Positions 41,988 through 51,800 of a DNA stretch of 64,000 nucleotides are shown one piece after another. Within the stretch, counting starts at the first letter, position 1, and every line of letters begins with the position of its first letter. This DNA is from Allorhodopirellula heiligendammensis (lineage in GTDB: Bacteria > Planctomycetota > Planctomycetia > Pirellulales > Pirellulaceae): positions 372,001 through 436,000 of the forward strand of contig NZ_SJPU01000003.1 in NCBI RefSeq assembly GCF_007860105.1. Direction: 5' to 3'. The notes under the pieces are model-generated. The model saw nothing but the letters and a program-made list of their open reading frames with translations, made no database searches and was not told the DNA's origin. The position numbers and the translations under genes were made by a program.

Positions 41988-43256
41988 CTACCTATCGCTA
42001 TAGGGGGATTGAACGCGTCCGAGAATATCCGTAGTCCTGACCACCCCCCAAGATCGACTGTCGATGGAAAGCGGGACGTTATCACCAACGACAAACCATT
42101 CGTTGCCATCTAGCTGAAACGGATACTTCGGCGGTCGGTTGCTTGCGGGAACATCGATGGGCGGTGCCGTGGGATTGATTCGGTACAACACGTCGCGGTT
42201 TACACTCAGATCTCGAATCTCAACCCTCCGCTCAGCCGACGAAGACAGCCGTACGCCAATCGGCTGGGGGGGCGAAAGGAGATCGATGGGCACCATTGTC
42301 GAGGCAGTTCGCTCACGTGCCGCGGAGGAAGTTGGCTTCGTGGTTGCCGCCACATCGATTGCGTCGTGAACCACCACCGTTTGATGCTGCACATCGATTC
42401 CTTGGGCAGTCCAGTAAGCAACCCAAACTTTCACCTTGGTCGGTTCGACACTCCTTGGTGTCGACAGCTGAAACCGGAGCGACAACCCATCGGCGGGATA
42501 GAGTGAGCGTTCGATCCCCAAGTTTCCTGGATAGTCGTCCAAAACTCGTCCCGGTCCCGCAGCGCGGTAGACGTTTTGATGCTTATACGCCAGCCAACCG
42601 GAATCACCCTGGGCCAACCAGCTCCGGTCGGCGCGTCGTTGCCAAGTTGCCTTCTCTCCCACCGCTTGCCACCGCGATGACACGCGGAGTCGATCCCGAT
42701 CGACTGCGACGTGGGGCATGGAGGGAAAGGCAGGCCGACGTCCGTCAACTAACAGCCGTCCCGAGTCGTCCACCGACACGGTTTGCCCCGGCTTACCCAG
42801 TAATCGTTTGACGTGAATGCCGTGTTTCTCCACCAATAAAATGTCGCCGTCCTGGAGATCCGTGGGCACACAGGCGCTGACATCGATGACATCCGGAGGC
42901 AACGCGGACGCCTTCAACGCCGCAGTGAGCTGGGTTTGAGCCAGTGCGGTGCCGCAGTGCCAACACGCCGACGAGTGCCGAACTGCCGAGGCTTGTTCGA
43001 TGGCCAGTTGCAGTAACTTTTCATCGACGCGAATTGTCACGCCGCACGACTGGCAAATCAGCGTTCGCGAACAACCCCAAAACGTTGGATTCATCGACGG
43101 TCCGGCGATACGATACCGAGCGATACGAGCGGGCGGATTGCGTTTATTGCAGCCGAGCATCCCGGCGAAAGTAATCGGAGTGACTGCTAAAATTCCGAGC
43201 CCCCAACCAGCAAATTGGCGGCGATCGACCTGGGATGTTGGCAGTGCGGTCATCAA
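41988..43256 (-). CDS. Signal peptidase I-like protein with zinc-ribbon insertion
   Basis: A 422-residue protein of the S26 fold. The Ser box is RIAGPSMNPTF (Ser54). The Lys box is GIHVKRLLGKPGQTV (Lys150), and FVVGDNVPLSIDSRSWG near the C-terminus matches box E. Between Ser and Lys sits an inserted C68-x2-C71...C98-x2-C101 pair, a probable zinc ribbon, and a 200-residue beta-rich insertion precedes the last box. The N-terminus has DRRQF plus a hydrophobic segment ending in GMLGC, which reads as a Tat-like signal and a lipobox. So it is likely a membrane-bound peptidase relative, but not a standard LepB. Its substrate is unknown. Confidence 0.78.
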   Translation of the reverse strand: MMTALPTSQVDRRQFAGWGLGILAVTPITFAGMLGCNKRNPPARIARYRIAGPSMNPTFWGCSRTLICQSCGVTIRVDEKLLQLAIEQASAVRHSSACWHCGTALAQTQLTAALKASALPPDVIDVSACVPTDLQDGDILLVEKHGIHVKRLLGKPGQTVSVDDSGRLLVDGRRPAFPSMPHVAVDRDRLRVSSRWQAVGEKATWQRRADRSWLAQGDSGWLAYKHQNVYRAAGPGRVLDDYPGNLGIERSLYPADGLSLRFQLSTPRSVEPTKVKVWVAYWTAQGIDVQHQTVVVHDAIDVAATTKPTSSAARERTASTMVPIDLLSPPQPIGVRLSSSAERRVEIRDLSVNRDVLYRINPTAPPIDVPASNRPPKYPFQLDGNEWFVVGDNVPLSIDSRSWGVVRTTDILGRVQSPYSDR

Positions 43257-43403
43257 TGGGCGGACAGGTTGCGGACGAATCGGGGTTGCGGTGCACGCTC
43301 AAAGAATGCTAACAGCCAAGACGCAGCGTAATGACACGCTGAAATACCAGTTCGCCAAAACGAACTGGGGACCAGTCGTTCTCGGAGGAAACGGAATCCT
43401 ACC

Positions 43404-43826
43404 ATGTCATATCTATTGACCGGCAATGATGCCAACCAACCCTTTGCAATTTTAGTTGAATCGATCGCATCGAATCTCTTGATGAAGCACCCCGCCCCGA
43501 TTTGCCTCGAGGTCGATATCGACATGGATCTGCGAGTGAACTTCGACGCGGCGTCGTTGAGCCAGCTCATCGACAGTCTCGTCCGCCAAGCACTTGTGGA
43601 GATGCCATCGGGAGGTGAACTCACGATCACAGCATGTGAATCCCCCACCGGCGTGGAGCTGGAGATTGCCGATACGGGTAGCGACGTCGAAATGCGGGCG
43701 TGCAAATTACCCATGGTTGCCGCGGCGATGGCCGCTGAGTTGGTGTGGCAGAACTGCCCTCAGGGCGGGGCCGCCGTCACCGCTCGGCTACCACGCTATC
43801 GGCAATCCCAACGCCGAGCCGCCTGA
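43404..43826 (+). CDS. Stand-alone degenerate histidine kinase-type ATPase domain protein
   Basis: A 140-residue protein with the HATPase fold only: LSQLIDSLVRQALVEMPSGG stands where histidine kinases have the N box, but the key Asn of NLxxNA is replaced (DSLVRQ); ADTG (G1 box) is kept; QGGAAVTARLPR matches the last strand. It has no phosphotransfer or sensor domain. It is the first gene before fliE, 7 bases upstream, so it may be a flagellar regulator or anti-sigma-like factor that no longer binds ATP. Family recognition is moderately sure; function is inference. Confidence 0.65.
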   Translation: MSYLLTGNDANQPFAILVESIASNLLMKHPAPICLEVDIDMDLRVNFDAASLSQLIDSLVRQALVEMPSGGELTITACESPTGVELEIADTGSDVEMRACKLPMVAAAMAAELVWQNCPQGGAAVTARLPRYRQSQRRAA

Positions 43827-43833
43827 ATCGCGA

Positions 43834-44229
43834 ATGACCTCGCCGCTGCGTCTGCCGCCCATCACGCCACCACCTCTGCCCTCGTTCGTACAGGCGCGTC
43901 CAGGAACATTGCCGGGGACGGCAACCACCAGCGGCGACCGCGGTTTTTCACTCGATCTCGCTCACGCCCATCCGGCGCATTCTTCTCAGCAGTCGCGGAG
44001 TGTCCTCGTTGAGCGAGTGGCCGATGCTTTGACGAATCAAGTCAACGAAGTCGCAGCGATGCAAACGCAGGCAAGTTCACTCGCGCGAGCGCATGGAACG
44101 AGCGTTGGCCGCAATCAAACCGAATTGTTGAGTTCCGCGCAAAAAGCGGATTTGGCATTCCACCTGTTGATGGAAATTCGCAATAAGTTGATGGACGCGT
44201 ACCGCGAAGTTCAGCAGATTCAAATCTAA
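43834..44229 (+). CDS. fliE: Flagellar hook-basal body complex protein FliE
   Basis: A 131-residue protein starting at ATG 43834. The C-terminal half matches FliE: VADALTNQVNEVAAMQTQA, and the strongly conserved ending AFHLLMEIRNKLMDAYREV. FliE joins the MS ring to the rod. The first 60 residues are a proline-rich variable part. Three bases separate it from fliF, which supports the name. Confidence 0.9.
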   Translation: MTSPLRLPPITPPPLPSFVQARPGTLPGTATTSGDRGFSLDLAHAHPAHSSQQSRSVLVERVADALTNQVNEVAAMQTQASSLARAHGTSVGRNQTELLSSAQKADLAFHLLMEIRNKLMDAYREVQQIQI

Positions 44230-44232
44230 CGG

Positions 44233-45873
44233 ATGCCCATGCTCCCCAAATCCCTCGAACAGTTTCGCAATGTCTTCGCGGCGATGCCGGTACATTCGCG
44301 AATCATCGCGGTCTTGCTCGTCACTGCCATGGTGATGGCACTGGGGTTTCTCATTCGTGGAAATGGTTCCTCCCAGACCGAATACTTGCTCGGCGGAAAA
44401 CTGCTCGACGACAACGACCTTGACGCCGCAGAAATGGCGTTCGGCAGCGCACACTTAACCGGTTGGAAACGCGATGGCCGGCGGATGCTGATTCCGTCGG
44501 CCCAGCGCAGCGAATTCTTGGAAGCACTCGAAGCATCTGCGGCACTTCCCACGTCGCTCCGCTCGCATGTTCAAGCGGCCATCGATTCTTCGACACCCTT
44601 TGAGTCGAGTGAGCAGCGCTCGACCCGCGTCAGTCACGCCAAACAACGCGACCTCAGTGACGATATCGCTAAGTTTCCGGACGTGCGTTCTGCAAACGTC
44701 ACCTATGATGAAGGCGAACGGATCGGGCTGGGACGCGGACGCAACCAATCCGCGAGTGTGTTCGTCCAACCCGAAGGGCTTGAGCCACTCTCACTGGCGC
44801 GCATCCAAATGATCAAGAAGATGATTCGCGCCTCCTTTGCGGGCATGTCAATCGATGATGTCGAAGTCACCGATGCCAACGCATCAACGCTGCCTGGGGA
44901 CTTTGACAATGATGATCCCCTCTCCAGAAAGCGGCGGGAAGAGGAAGCCTACTATGAACAGAAAATCCGTTCGCAGCTGGCGGGCTATGGCGAGATCCGT
45001 GTCAAGACATTCGCGGATATCGATCCCAGCATGGGTGTTGAAAGAGCGAGTCTCAAGTTCGATAGCCAGCCCACGAAGTTGACACAAACCCGCCGCAAGA
45101 TTGAAACCGAATCGTCCCGCGATCAATCCAACGGAGGCATCGGGGCACAAATCAGCGCGCTGATTACAAGCAATCGGTCCGTCAAAATCGATTCTCCGTC
45201 GCGCTCATCGGTCACGCAAGTGGACGAAAGCTCCTCCGATCAGATCGCCGGCCAGGAATATGAGACCACCCGCACAGCAGCACTCGCAGTCAAACGGATC
45301 CGGGTCTCGATCGGTTTGCCGTCGAGCTACTATCGCCAAGTCCATCTGCAGAACTTCCTACAGAACCATCCAGGAAAGAGTGCAGCAAACTTGGATGCGT
45401 TGACCGATGATAGGCTGCAGGAGCTTCGCGATTCCACCAAACTGGCGATTCAGTCCGCGGTGTTGCCACTGCTGCCCGATGTCACAGCAGTCGACGCATC
45501 GGCACCGCTAGTGGAGGTATGGGACTACCCTGACCTCCCTGAACAAATCTCCCGCGTCCCCGCTCCTGGCCAGGCTGCGTTGACTTGGTTAGCTGAGTCA
45601 TGGCAAACCATCGCTGTATTATCACTCGCTGGGATGACGCTGCTGATTGTTCGCGGGGCCATTCAATCGTGGCTCGGCGGTAGACGTCCGGCAGTTATCG
45701 CCCAAGAGCGGGTTGACGAAGGCTATGACGAGCGTCCTGCCACTCCTGCCAATCGCCCGGCGCAGCAGACCGTCCATGTCTGCTCACTCCCGACCGACGT
45801 TATCGAACTCGTCGAGCGAGATCCTGCCCTGGCAGCGGAAGTGCTTCAAAGCTGGATCGGTGAAGCAGCTTAA
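44233..45873 (+). CDS. fliF: Flagellar M-ring protein FliF
   Basis: A 546-residue protein that forms the MS ring of the flagellar motor. TM1 is near residues 22-41 (RIIAVLLVTAMVMALGFLI), the ring-building region follows (PDVRSANVTYDEG, ASVFVQPEGLEPLS), and TM2 near 456-476 (IAVLSLAGMTLLIVRGAI). The C-terminal segment VIELVERDPALAAEVLQSWI is the FliG-binding tail. No other flagellar genes follow; the convergent ndh gene overlaps its last 4 bases (45870-45873). The rest of the flagellar set must be elsewhere. Confidence 0.93.
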   Translation: MPMLPKSLEQFRNVFAAMPVHSRIIAVLLVTAMVMALGFLIRGNGSSQTEYLLGGKLLDDNDLDAAEMAFGSAHLTGWKRDGRRMLIPSAQRSEFLEALEASAALPTSLRSHVQAAIDSSTPFESSEQRSTRVSHAKQRDLSDDIAKFPDVRSANVTYDEGERIGLGRGRNQSASVFVQPEGLEPLSLARIQMIKKMIRASFAGMSIDDVEVTDANASTLPGDFDNDDPLSRKRREEEAYYEQKIRSQLAGYGEIRVKTFADIDPSMGVERASLKFDSQPTKLTQTRRKIETESSRDQSNGGIGAQISALITSNRSVKIDSPSRSSVTQVDESSSDQIAGQEYETTRTAALAVKRIRVSIGLPSSYYRQVHLQNFLQNHPGKSAANLDALTDDRLQELRDSTKLAIQSAVLPLLPDVTAVDASAPLVEVWDYPDLPEQISRVPAPGQAALTWLAESWQTIAVLSLAGMTLLIVRGAIQSWLGGRRPAVIAQERVDEGYDERPATPANRPAQQTVHVCSLPTDVIELVERDPALAAEVLQSWIGEAA

Positions 45874-47141
45874 TTGATATTGTTTTTCCAGCGTTTGGGC
45901 ACGATCAATCTCGCCCCGCGAGCAAAGGTCACGTAGGACCACGCCCATGAGAAGAACACAAAGAGGCGATTGCGGAATCCATTGAGATAGAGAATGTGGA
46001 TAAACAGCCAGCCCAGCCAGGCGATTGACCCCGTCAGCCGCAAGCGACCGCTCTGCATGACGGCGCGACGTCGCCCGATGGTGGCTACCTGCCCCTTGTC
46101 GCGATAGTGAAACGGCCGACGTGGTACCGTTGCTTTACCGGCAGCTTCGCGTCGAATCAGCTTGCCCACGTATTGACCTTGTTGAATTGCGACCGGTGCC
46201 ACACCCGGTAACATCTTGCCATCCTCATCTTTTGCGCTTGCCTGATCACCGATCACGAACACCTCGGGGTGTCCGGCAATCGTTAGGTCGTTTCCTACGA
46301 CAACCTGACCGGCGCGGTCCAGTTCCGCCCCCAGCGATTTCCCGATGGGGTTGGCCTTCACCCCTGCCGCCCAAATCACGGTTTTCGCTGCGATAAATTC
46401 ATCGCCAATTTGAACGCCATCAGCGGTAATGTCTGTCACCCGGCTGCCTAATCGCACGTCGACCCCCAGCGATGCTAACGCGTCTTTGCTGTAAGCCGAC
46501 AGCGATGCGGGAAACTGCTTGAGAATTCGGTCGCCACTCTGTACCAAAATCACTTTGGCATGCGTGGCATCGATGGTCTTAAAATCTTTTTTGAGCGTGT
46601 TGTGCGCCATCTCCGCGATCGCGCCAGCGAGTTCAACGCCCGTCGGGCCGCCTCCCACCAACACGAACGTCATGCACTTGGTTTGTTCCTCCAAGTCGTA
46701 CGTGCGTTCGGCGGCCTCGAACGCGGTCAGTACACGGCGACGAATCTCCGTTGCCTGAGGGATGGTTTTAAGCCCAGGTGCGAATTCCTCCCATTCGTCA
46801 CGTCCAAAGTAGTCGTGAGTTGCCCCACATGCGACAACGAGATAGTCGTACTCCCGATCGCCGAAGTCTGTCATCACAACACGACGCTCGACGTCAATTT
46901 GTTGAGCTTCCGCCATGAGAGTAAAGATATTGTCATACCGCCGCAGCATCGAGCGGATCGGCGAGGCGATGTCCGATGGATTCAACCCCGCCATCGCGAC
47001 TTGGTAGAGCAGTGGCTGGAACAGGTGATGATTGCCACGATCAATCATCGTCACGTGGCAATTCATATCGCCACCGAGGATTTTCGCCACGTTGATACCT
47101 GCGAACCCACCCCCAAGAATGACAACTTTTTTATGGGCCAT
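45870..47141 (-). CDS. ndh: Type II NADH dehydrogenase (NDH-2)
   Basis: A 423-residue membrane-associated flavoprotein that passes electrons from NADH to quinone without pumping protons. FAD site VVILGGGFAGINVAKIL is near residue 6; the NADH site VLVGGGPTGVELAGAIAEM is near 165-183; HHLFQPLLYQVAMAGL and WAAGVKANP are also typical. A hydrophobic C-terminal region (LGWLFIHILYLNGFRNRLF) anchors it to the membrane. The start at 47141 directly precedes the FAD motif. It ends against fliF. Confidence 0.94.
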   Translation of the reverse strand: MAHKKVVILGGGFAGINVAKILGGDMNCHVTMIDRGNHHLFQPLLYQVAMAGLNPSDIASPIRSMLRRYDNIFTLMAEAQQIDVERRVVMTDFGDREYDYLVVACGATHDYFGRDEWEEFAPGLKTIPQATEIRRRVLTAFEAAERTYDLEEQTKCMTFVLVGGGPTGVELAGAIAEMAHNTLKKDFKTIDATHAKVILVQSGDRILKQFPASLSAYSKDALASLGVDVRLGSRVTDITADGVQIGDEFIAAKTVIWAAGVKANPIGKSLGAELDRAGQVVVGNDLTIAGHPEVFVIGDQASAKDEDGKMLPGVAPVAIQQGQYVGKLIRREAAGKATVPRRPFHYRDKGQVATIGRRRAVMQSGRLRLTGSIAWLGWLFIHILYLNGFRNRLFVFFSWAWSYVTFARGARLIVPKRWKNNIN

Positions 47142-47449
47142 GCTGAATAGAAACCAGAGTGAAGAACGCCAGAAGAGAATTGCGGCCCAAGCAATCGCAC
47201 CCGGCCCCTCTCATGCTGCCGCATGATACCAAGCGTTTCCGCTGATCCACAGGCGTCGCTCGGCTCGTTGGTGCGGACTCGTGCAGATTGATCCCAGTTC
47301 ACACAGAATCATGCTCCGAGGAGGCTGCGGTTCCGGTTCACCACGGGTGCTCACGAAACAGCGTCAGCAGAGCGAAGGCCGGGCGTTGCCGATGCGACCA
47401 ATCGCTGTATGAAACGGATTCGCCGGGGTGCGTGCGATCGAGCGGTCGT
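47142..47449. other. Intergenic stretch without recognisable features
   Basis: About 308 bases between ndh and an exported-protein gene, both on the minus strand. It should hold the ndh promoter. I see no hairpin, repeat or RNA gene; an 80-codon plus-strand frame here is not convincing. Confidence 0.4.
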
Positions 47450-48679
47450 TTAGTGCAGTCCCAGGCGGCGGCGGAGACGGGTTTCCCGATTGAACTGTTC
47501 GACATCGTTGGGGTTATCCACCGTCGGTAGACGGAGCGGGCGCACTTGATTTGCAGAATCATGAACCGCACCCTGATCGCTTTGCTGACCCGCCATCGCG
47601 GGAGTCGGCGCGGGGCTGGCAAGTGACGTGGCTACGTCGGCTGGGTTGATTGGATTGAGCGGCGGGAAATTGGGTTCGACGCGGGTTGCGAAACTCGCAG
47701 GGGCGACGTGGCTAGCAGCGGGAACCCCCTCGGACTGCTGGGACTCTAACTCGAGACTGGCGATCCAATTAGCCAAGGTTCTAGCGAGGTTGGCTTCGTG
47801 TTCGGCGATGGGCGGTTTCGCTGTCGGCTTGCCCCCGTGGGCTGTTATCGCATGCAGATAGAGCTTGCTCTGTTGCGGGTGAGCCGGATTGCATAGCGGC
47901 CGCGTCGCGTTCAGATTCGCGAGGCTGCCACGCTGAGTCATACGCATCGCTCCGCCCGGGGGCAGATCGAGATTCCAGTTCGTCGTCACTCCGGATTGCT
48001 GGTGATGGCATTGGGAACAGCGAGAGAGCAATATCGGTTGGATCTTGGACGTGAATTCGTGAAGTGCCGCTGGAGCGGATGAAGCATGAACCAAGGGTGT
48101 GGCATCTAGTGGCGCGACGACCGACATCGCTTCAGCCTCAGCATAGCCCATATTTTGAACCGCGTGTTTGCTGCCTGGATCACTGTGGAAGCCGGCGGGC
48201 GCAACCATTGACGTTTCCGATGGCGATGGCTGTTCCAGCAGACGCCGCAACCGGCCCTCGAGCTGAATGGCGACGGGGTGATTCGGCGCGACGGCATAGA
48301 CACTCATCAAAGCTTCGGTAGCGTGGGCAGGCATGCCATTATCGATGCACCACCGGACGTCACTGATTCGCTCGCCTAGGGTCGCCGAGGAGCGACGACG
48401 TTGGGCCTCGATGCGAGCTTGATAGAGTTCAGGCAGAGTATCAGCCACTGCGATGACTTGCGCGGTCCGCAATGTCAATTCAGCTTCGTTGCCGCGTCGC
48501 ACGATGACCGACGCTCCTTGTCGATAGACATTTCCGCAGAGCACTTGATCGTTATTAAGTAGAACGTGCTGGGTCTGGTTTCCCACCGTCGACTGCGATT
48601 GAGCTCTTGCATCGGTCCACGCAAAAACGCAGCCCCCCATGCTGAGCACAATGGCCAGGTAGCAGCGAAAAAACCGCAT
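47450..48679 (-). CDS. Exported protein with one CxxCH haem site
   Basis: A 409-residue protein starting with ATG at 48679, with a signal peptide (YLAIVLSMGGCVFAWTDARA). Residues about 35-110 look like a small beta domain (QVLCGNVYRQGASVIVRRGN). After a variable linker comes a planctomycete cytochrome-like segment with a single haem motif, LLSRCSQCHHQQSG, and NWNLDLPPGGAMRM, which resembles the PSCyt/DUF1549-type haem domains. The C-terminus is Pro/Ala-rich and ends in ETRLRRRLGLH. It may carry one haem c outside the inner membrane. Function unknown. Confidence 0.72.
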   Translation of the reverse strand: MRFFRCYLAIVLSMGGCVFAWTDARAQSQSTVGNQTQHVLLNNDQVLCGNVYRQGASVIVRRGNEAELTLRTAQVIAVADTLPELYQARIEAQRRRSSATLGERISDVRWCIDNGMPAHATEALMSVYAVAPNHPVAIQLEGRLRRLLEQPSPSETSMVAPAGFHSDPGSKHAVQNMGYAEAEAMSVVAPLDATPLVHASSAPAALHEFTSKIQPILLSRCSQCHHQQSGVTTNWNLDLPPGGAMRMTQRGSLANLNATRPLCNPAHPQQSKLYLHAITAHGGKPTAKPPIAEHEANLARTLANWIASLELESQQSEGVPAASHVAPASFATRVEPNFPPLNPINPADVATSLASPAPTPAMAGQQSDQGAVHDSANQVRPLRLPTVDNPNDVEQFNRETRLRRRLGLH

Positions 48680-48899
48680 GATGAATTCGGCGGGAAAGCG
48701 TGAATGATGAAAGGATTTACCCATAGATCAGAACGGCTAACAGATTTCACAAGCTGGTTTCAAGACCGATCGACATGTTTTTGGGCTTTCGGGTGGGCGC
48801 CCGATTTCCGACACTGCCCACATGTTGCCACTCATGAGACCCATTCGTTTTGCATTCTGCCACTGCACCGCAGCCCCAGTCCGTTGCGGCTACGTTAGA

Positions 48900-51800
48900 A
48901 TGCTCCGTGTCGTGAGCGCAGGCCGGGATCCGGCGCTCGCTGCGGTGATTGCCATCATCGCAGGCTTCGTCGGCGCTCCCGCGGTGGCGCAGCTCCCAGG
49001 TGCCGGATCACTGGGTAGCCCCACGCTGGGTAGCCCCACCCCGATGCGACAAGTCGCCTTCGTGAGGCCCCTCCAGGACGACGCGAAGACCGCCTCGAAC
49101 GCAGGGACTTCCGACACCAACACCAAGGTTGTCGAGCCTGCGCCGCTGACCAGTGCAAACTCCGTGGCTGCTGAGATCGAGCGGGTGACCGCTGACGAAA
49201 CGATGGACCCGATGCTGCGCGACCTCGTACTGGCGGCACTGCAGGAACTCGCCAAGGTCTTTGTCGATCAGCGGGCCATCGCCGATGCACTCGCGGGGGT
49301 TGAAAAATCGATAGCGAGTATTGAATCGGATAAAGCCGCCGCAAAACGCCTGGCCAACAAACCACTCGACGAGGTCGAGCCTGGCGAGAACGACTACCTT
49401 TCAATTGAAGAAGTCAAGCAGAACGAACTGCAGGCGACGACGGCGTTGGCGGAGGCACGCGAGCGTTTGCAAAAGGCGGAAGCTGCCATTGCGACCCGGA
49501 CAACGCGATTGGAGAAGCTGCCCGCGGACATCACCGCGCTGCGGCGCGAGATCGAAACACTGGAAGCAACCTCCGTCGGCAAATTTAGCGATGATCCCAA
49601 TGGACGCCTCCAAGATGTCCGTGAGTCACTGCGGGCCGCGCAGATTGACGCGGCCAAAGAGCGTCTGAGCTTATTGGTGCGAGAACAGTTGCTCTATGAA
49701 GCTCAGGCCGAATTACTGCCTTTGCAACTGGCCGCCGAGCGACGCAATGTGCGGCAGGCCGAGGCAACCTACGATCGTTGGTCCGGTCTCTTGAAAGACC
49801 GCCGGCAGAGTCAGATTCGAGAGGAGCTCAGGCAGTACGAGCGACAGGTCACCAATGCGGGCGGGGAGCCCGAGCAGTCGCAGATTTTGCGGCTGGGCGA
49901 TCTATGGGTGGAAATCATTGGTGAGACCGATCATGCCGACCGGAGCTTGGCCAAGGAAAAACTGGAATCGGCTAAGTGGTCTGCACAACTCGCAGAAACC
50001 GAAGCGCAAATCGCCGCTGCGAAACGCGGAGGCGAACGATTGTCGAGCAGCATGGGACTGCAGCTCCAATTGATGAAGAATCGACTGCCGTCGATCAATC
50101 ATATCAGCGGTCAGATTGACATGATCGATGCACTCATCGAGAAACGTCGCGATCTCCAGCGGCAACTCGAAATGAGCTTGCAAGGCATGGATGATTCGGT
50201 CGCCGGTGAGTTGCCGATGGAGGTGTTTTCTGACCGCGTGTTACTGGGCACGAGTCGCGCATCGACTCATCTTCCCAGCGCCGAGGCGGGGTTGCTCGGG
50301 AAATTCATCCTCGACCTTCAAACTCACCTGACCAAACTCGCCGAACGCCGCAGCGAGCTAGAGAATTTACGTGCGACACTCATAGCACTCAGTGCCGTGC
50401 TCGACTCGCATGTCATTTGGATTCGTAACGAGTCTATTTTTCATCTGGGGGATATTTCCTCGGCTTGGAAAGCATTTCGGTGGATGGTTCGCCCCCGATA
50501 CCTGCGCCTATTGGGTGTGCGGTTGGCGGAAGGATTTTGGGATCGCCCCGCACTCATCGTGTTGGCGTTGCTCGCAATCGGCACCGTCGTTTTACTGGGG
50601 AGTCGGGTGCGCCGCCGCATCATTGAACTCGGTAAAACAGCGTCGAGTCGACAGAATCTATCGCTCCAGCCAACGTTAACGACGGCGTTGTTGTCGTTTG
50701 TGTTGATGCTACCCCTGGTCGTTCTACTGTGGACCTGCGGCGCCGCTTTCCATGCGTCCGGAGGCGACGAGCCTATTGTACAGGCGATAGCGGAGGCGCT
50801 CTCGATCGCAGCAATCGCAGTCTGGCCCATTGAACTACTCCGTCAGTGGCTGCGCCCATCAGGCCTTGCGATTGCCCATTTTCAGACCGATGAAGATTCA
50901 ATTCGTGGATTGAGAAGATGGTTGAGAATCTTGATCGATATCGGGGTACCACTACTGGTTCTCAACATCACCGCGACGCAGCTGGGGCGATACCAACTCA
51001 CTCAGGCTCTCAGCCGCGTGATGCTGATGGCCGGTATGGGGCTACTGAGCATGGTGCTGTGGCGGACCCTCGAGCCGAAAAAGGGCATCTTCTCGGTCTC
51101 GATCCAGGAGACGCCGCAGGGTTGGCTGGCGAGACTGCGACACATCTGGTTCCTGCCCATCGTGTGGACACCGATTGCTTTTATGATCATTTCGATGATG
51201 GGTTACGGTAGCGCGGCGGAGGTGTTGATTCGGCAATTCTACTTCACATTCTGCTTGTTTATCGTTGTATTCTTTATCAGTGGTGCGACGCGACGGTGGT
51301 TGTTGACACAACGTCGTCGGTTGGCTTGGGCAGTCCATCGTGAGCGGATCGAGGAGTCCGAGCGTTTGGGGCAAACGGGTGTCGAGGTCGAGCCGACTGC
51401 AACGTTGGAGGCGTCGGAGATCAACGCCCAAACAAGCCGCTTAATTAACGCCTTCCTGTCTATCGGATCGGTGATCGGCGTCGCGTGGATTTGGTCGCCT
51501 GTGCTCCCCGCGGTCGGATATCTGGAAGCCATTCAGTTGTGGCCGAGCATTGATGAGAAGGGTGAGATCAGTTACATCACACTCGCTGACTTAGTCAGGA
51601 CAATTCCAATTCTGGTCCTGACGCTGACCTCGGTGAGGAACCTACCGGGATTGATCGAGGCTGTCCTGTTGGAACGCTTGCCGTTGGAGAAACCGGTACG
51701 CTACGCCATCACGACGCTTGGGACGTACATGTTGATGTTCATCGGGTTAGCCATGAGTGCTAAAACGTTGGGGCTGCGATGGGACAATATCCAATGGCTG

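Noticed and set aside
38476-45873. A larger flagellar or tryptophan gene cluster
   Set aside because: Only fliE/fliF and trpA are present; neighbours are unrelated housekeeping genes, so no full cluster can be claimed.
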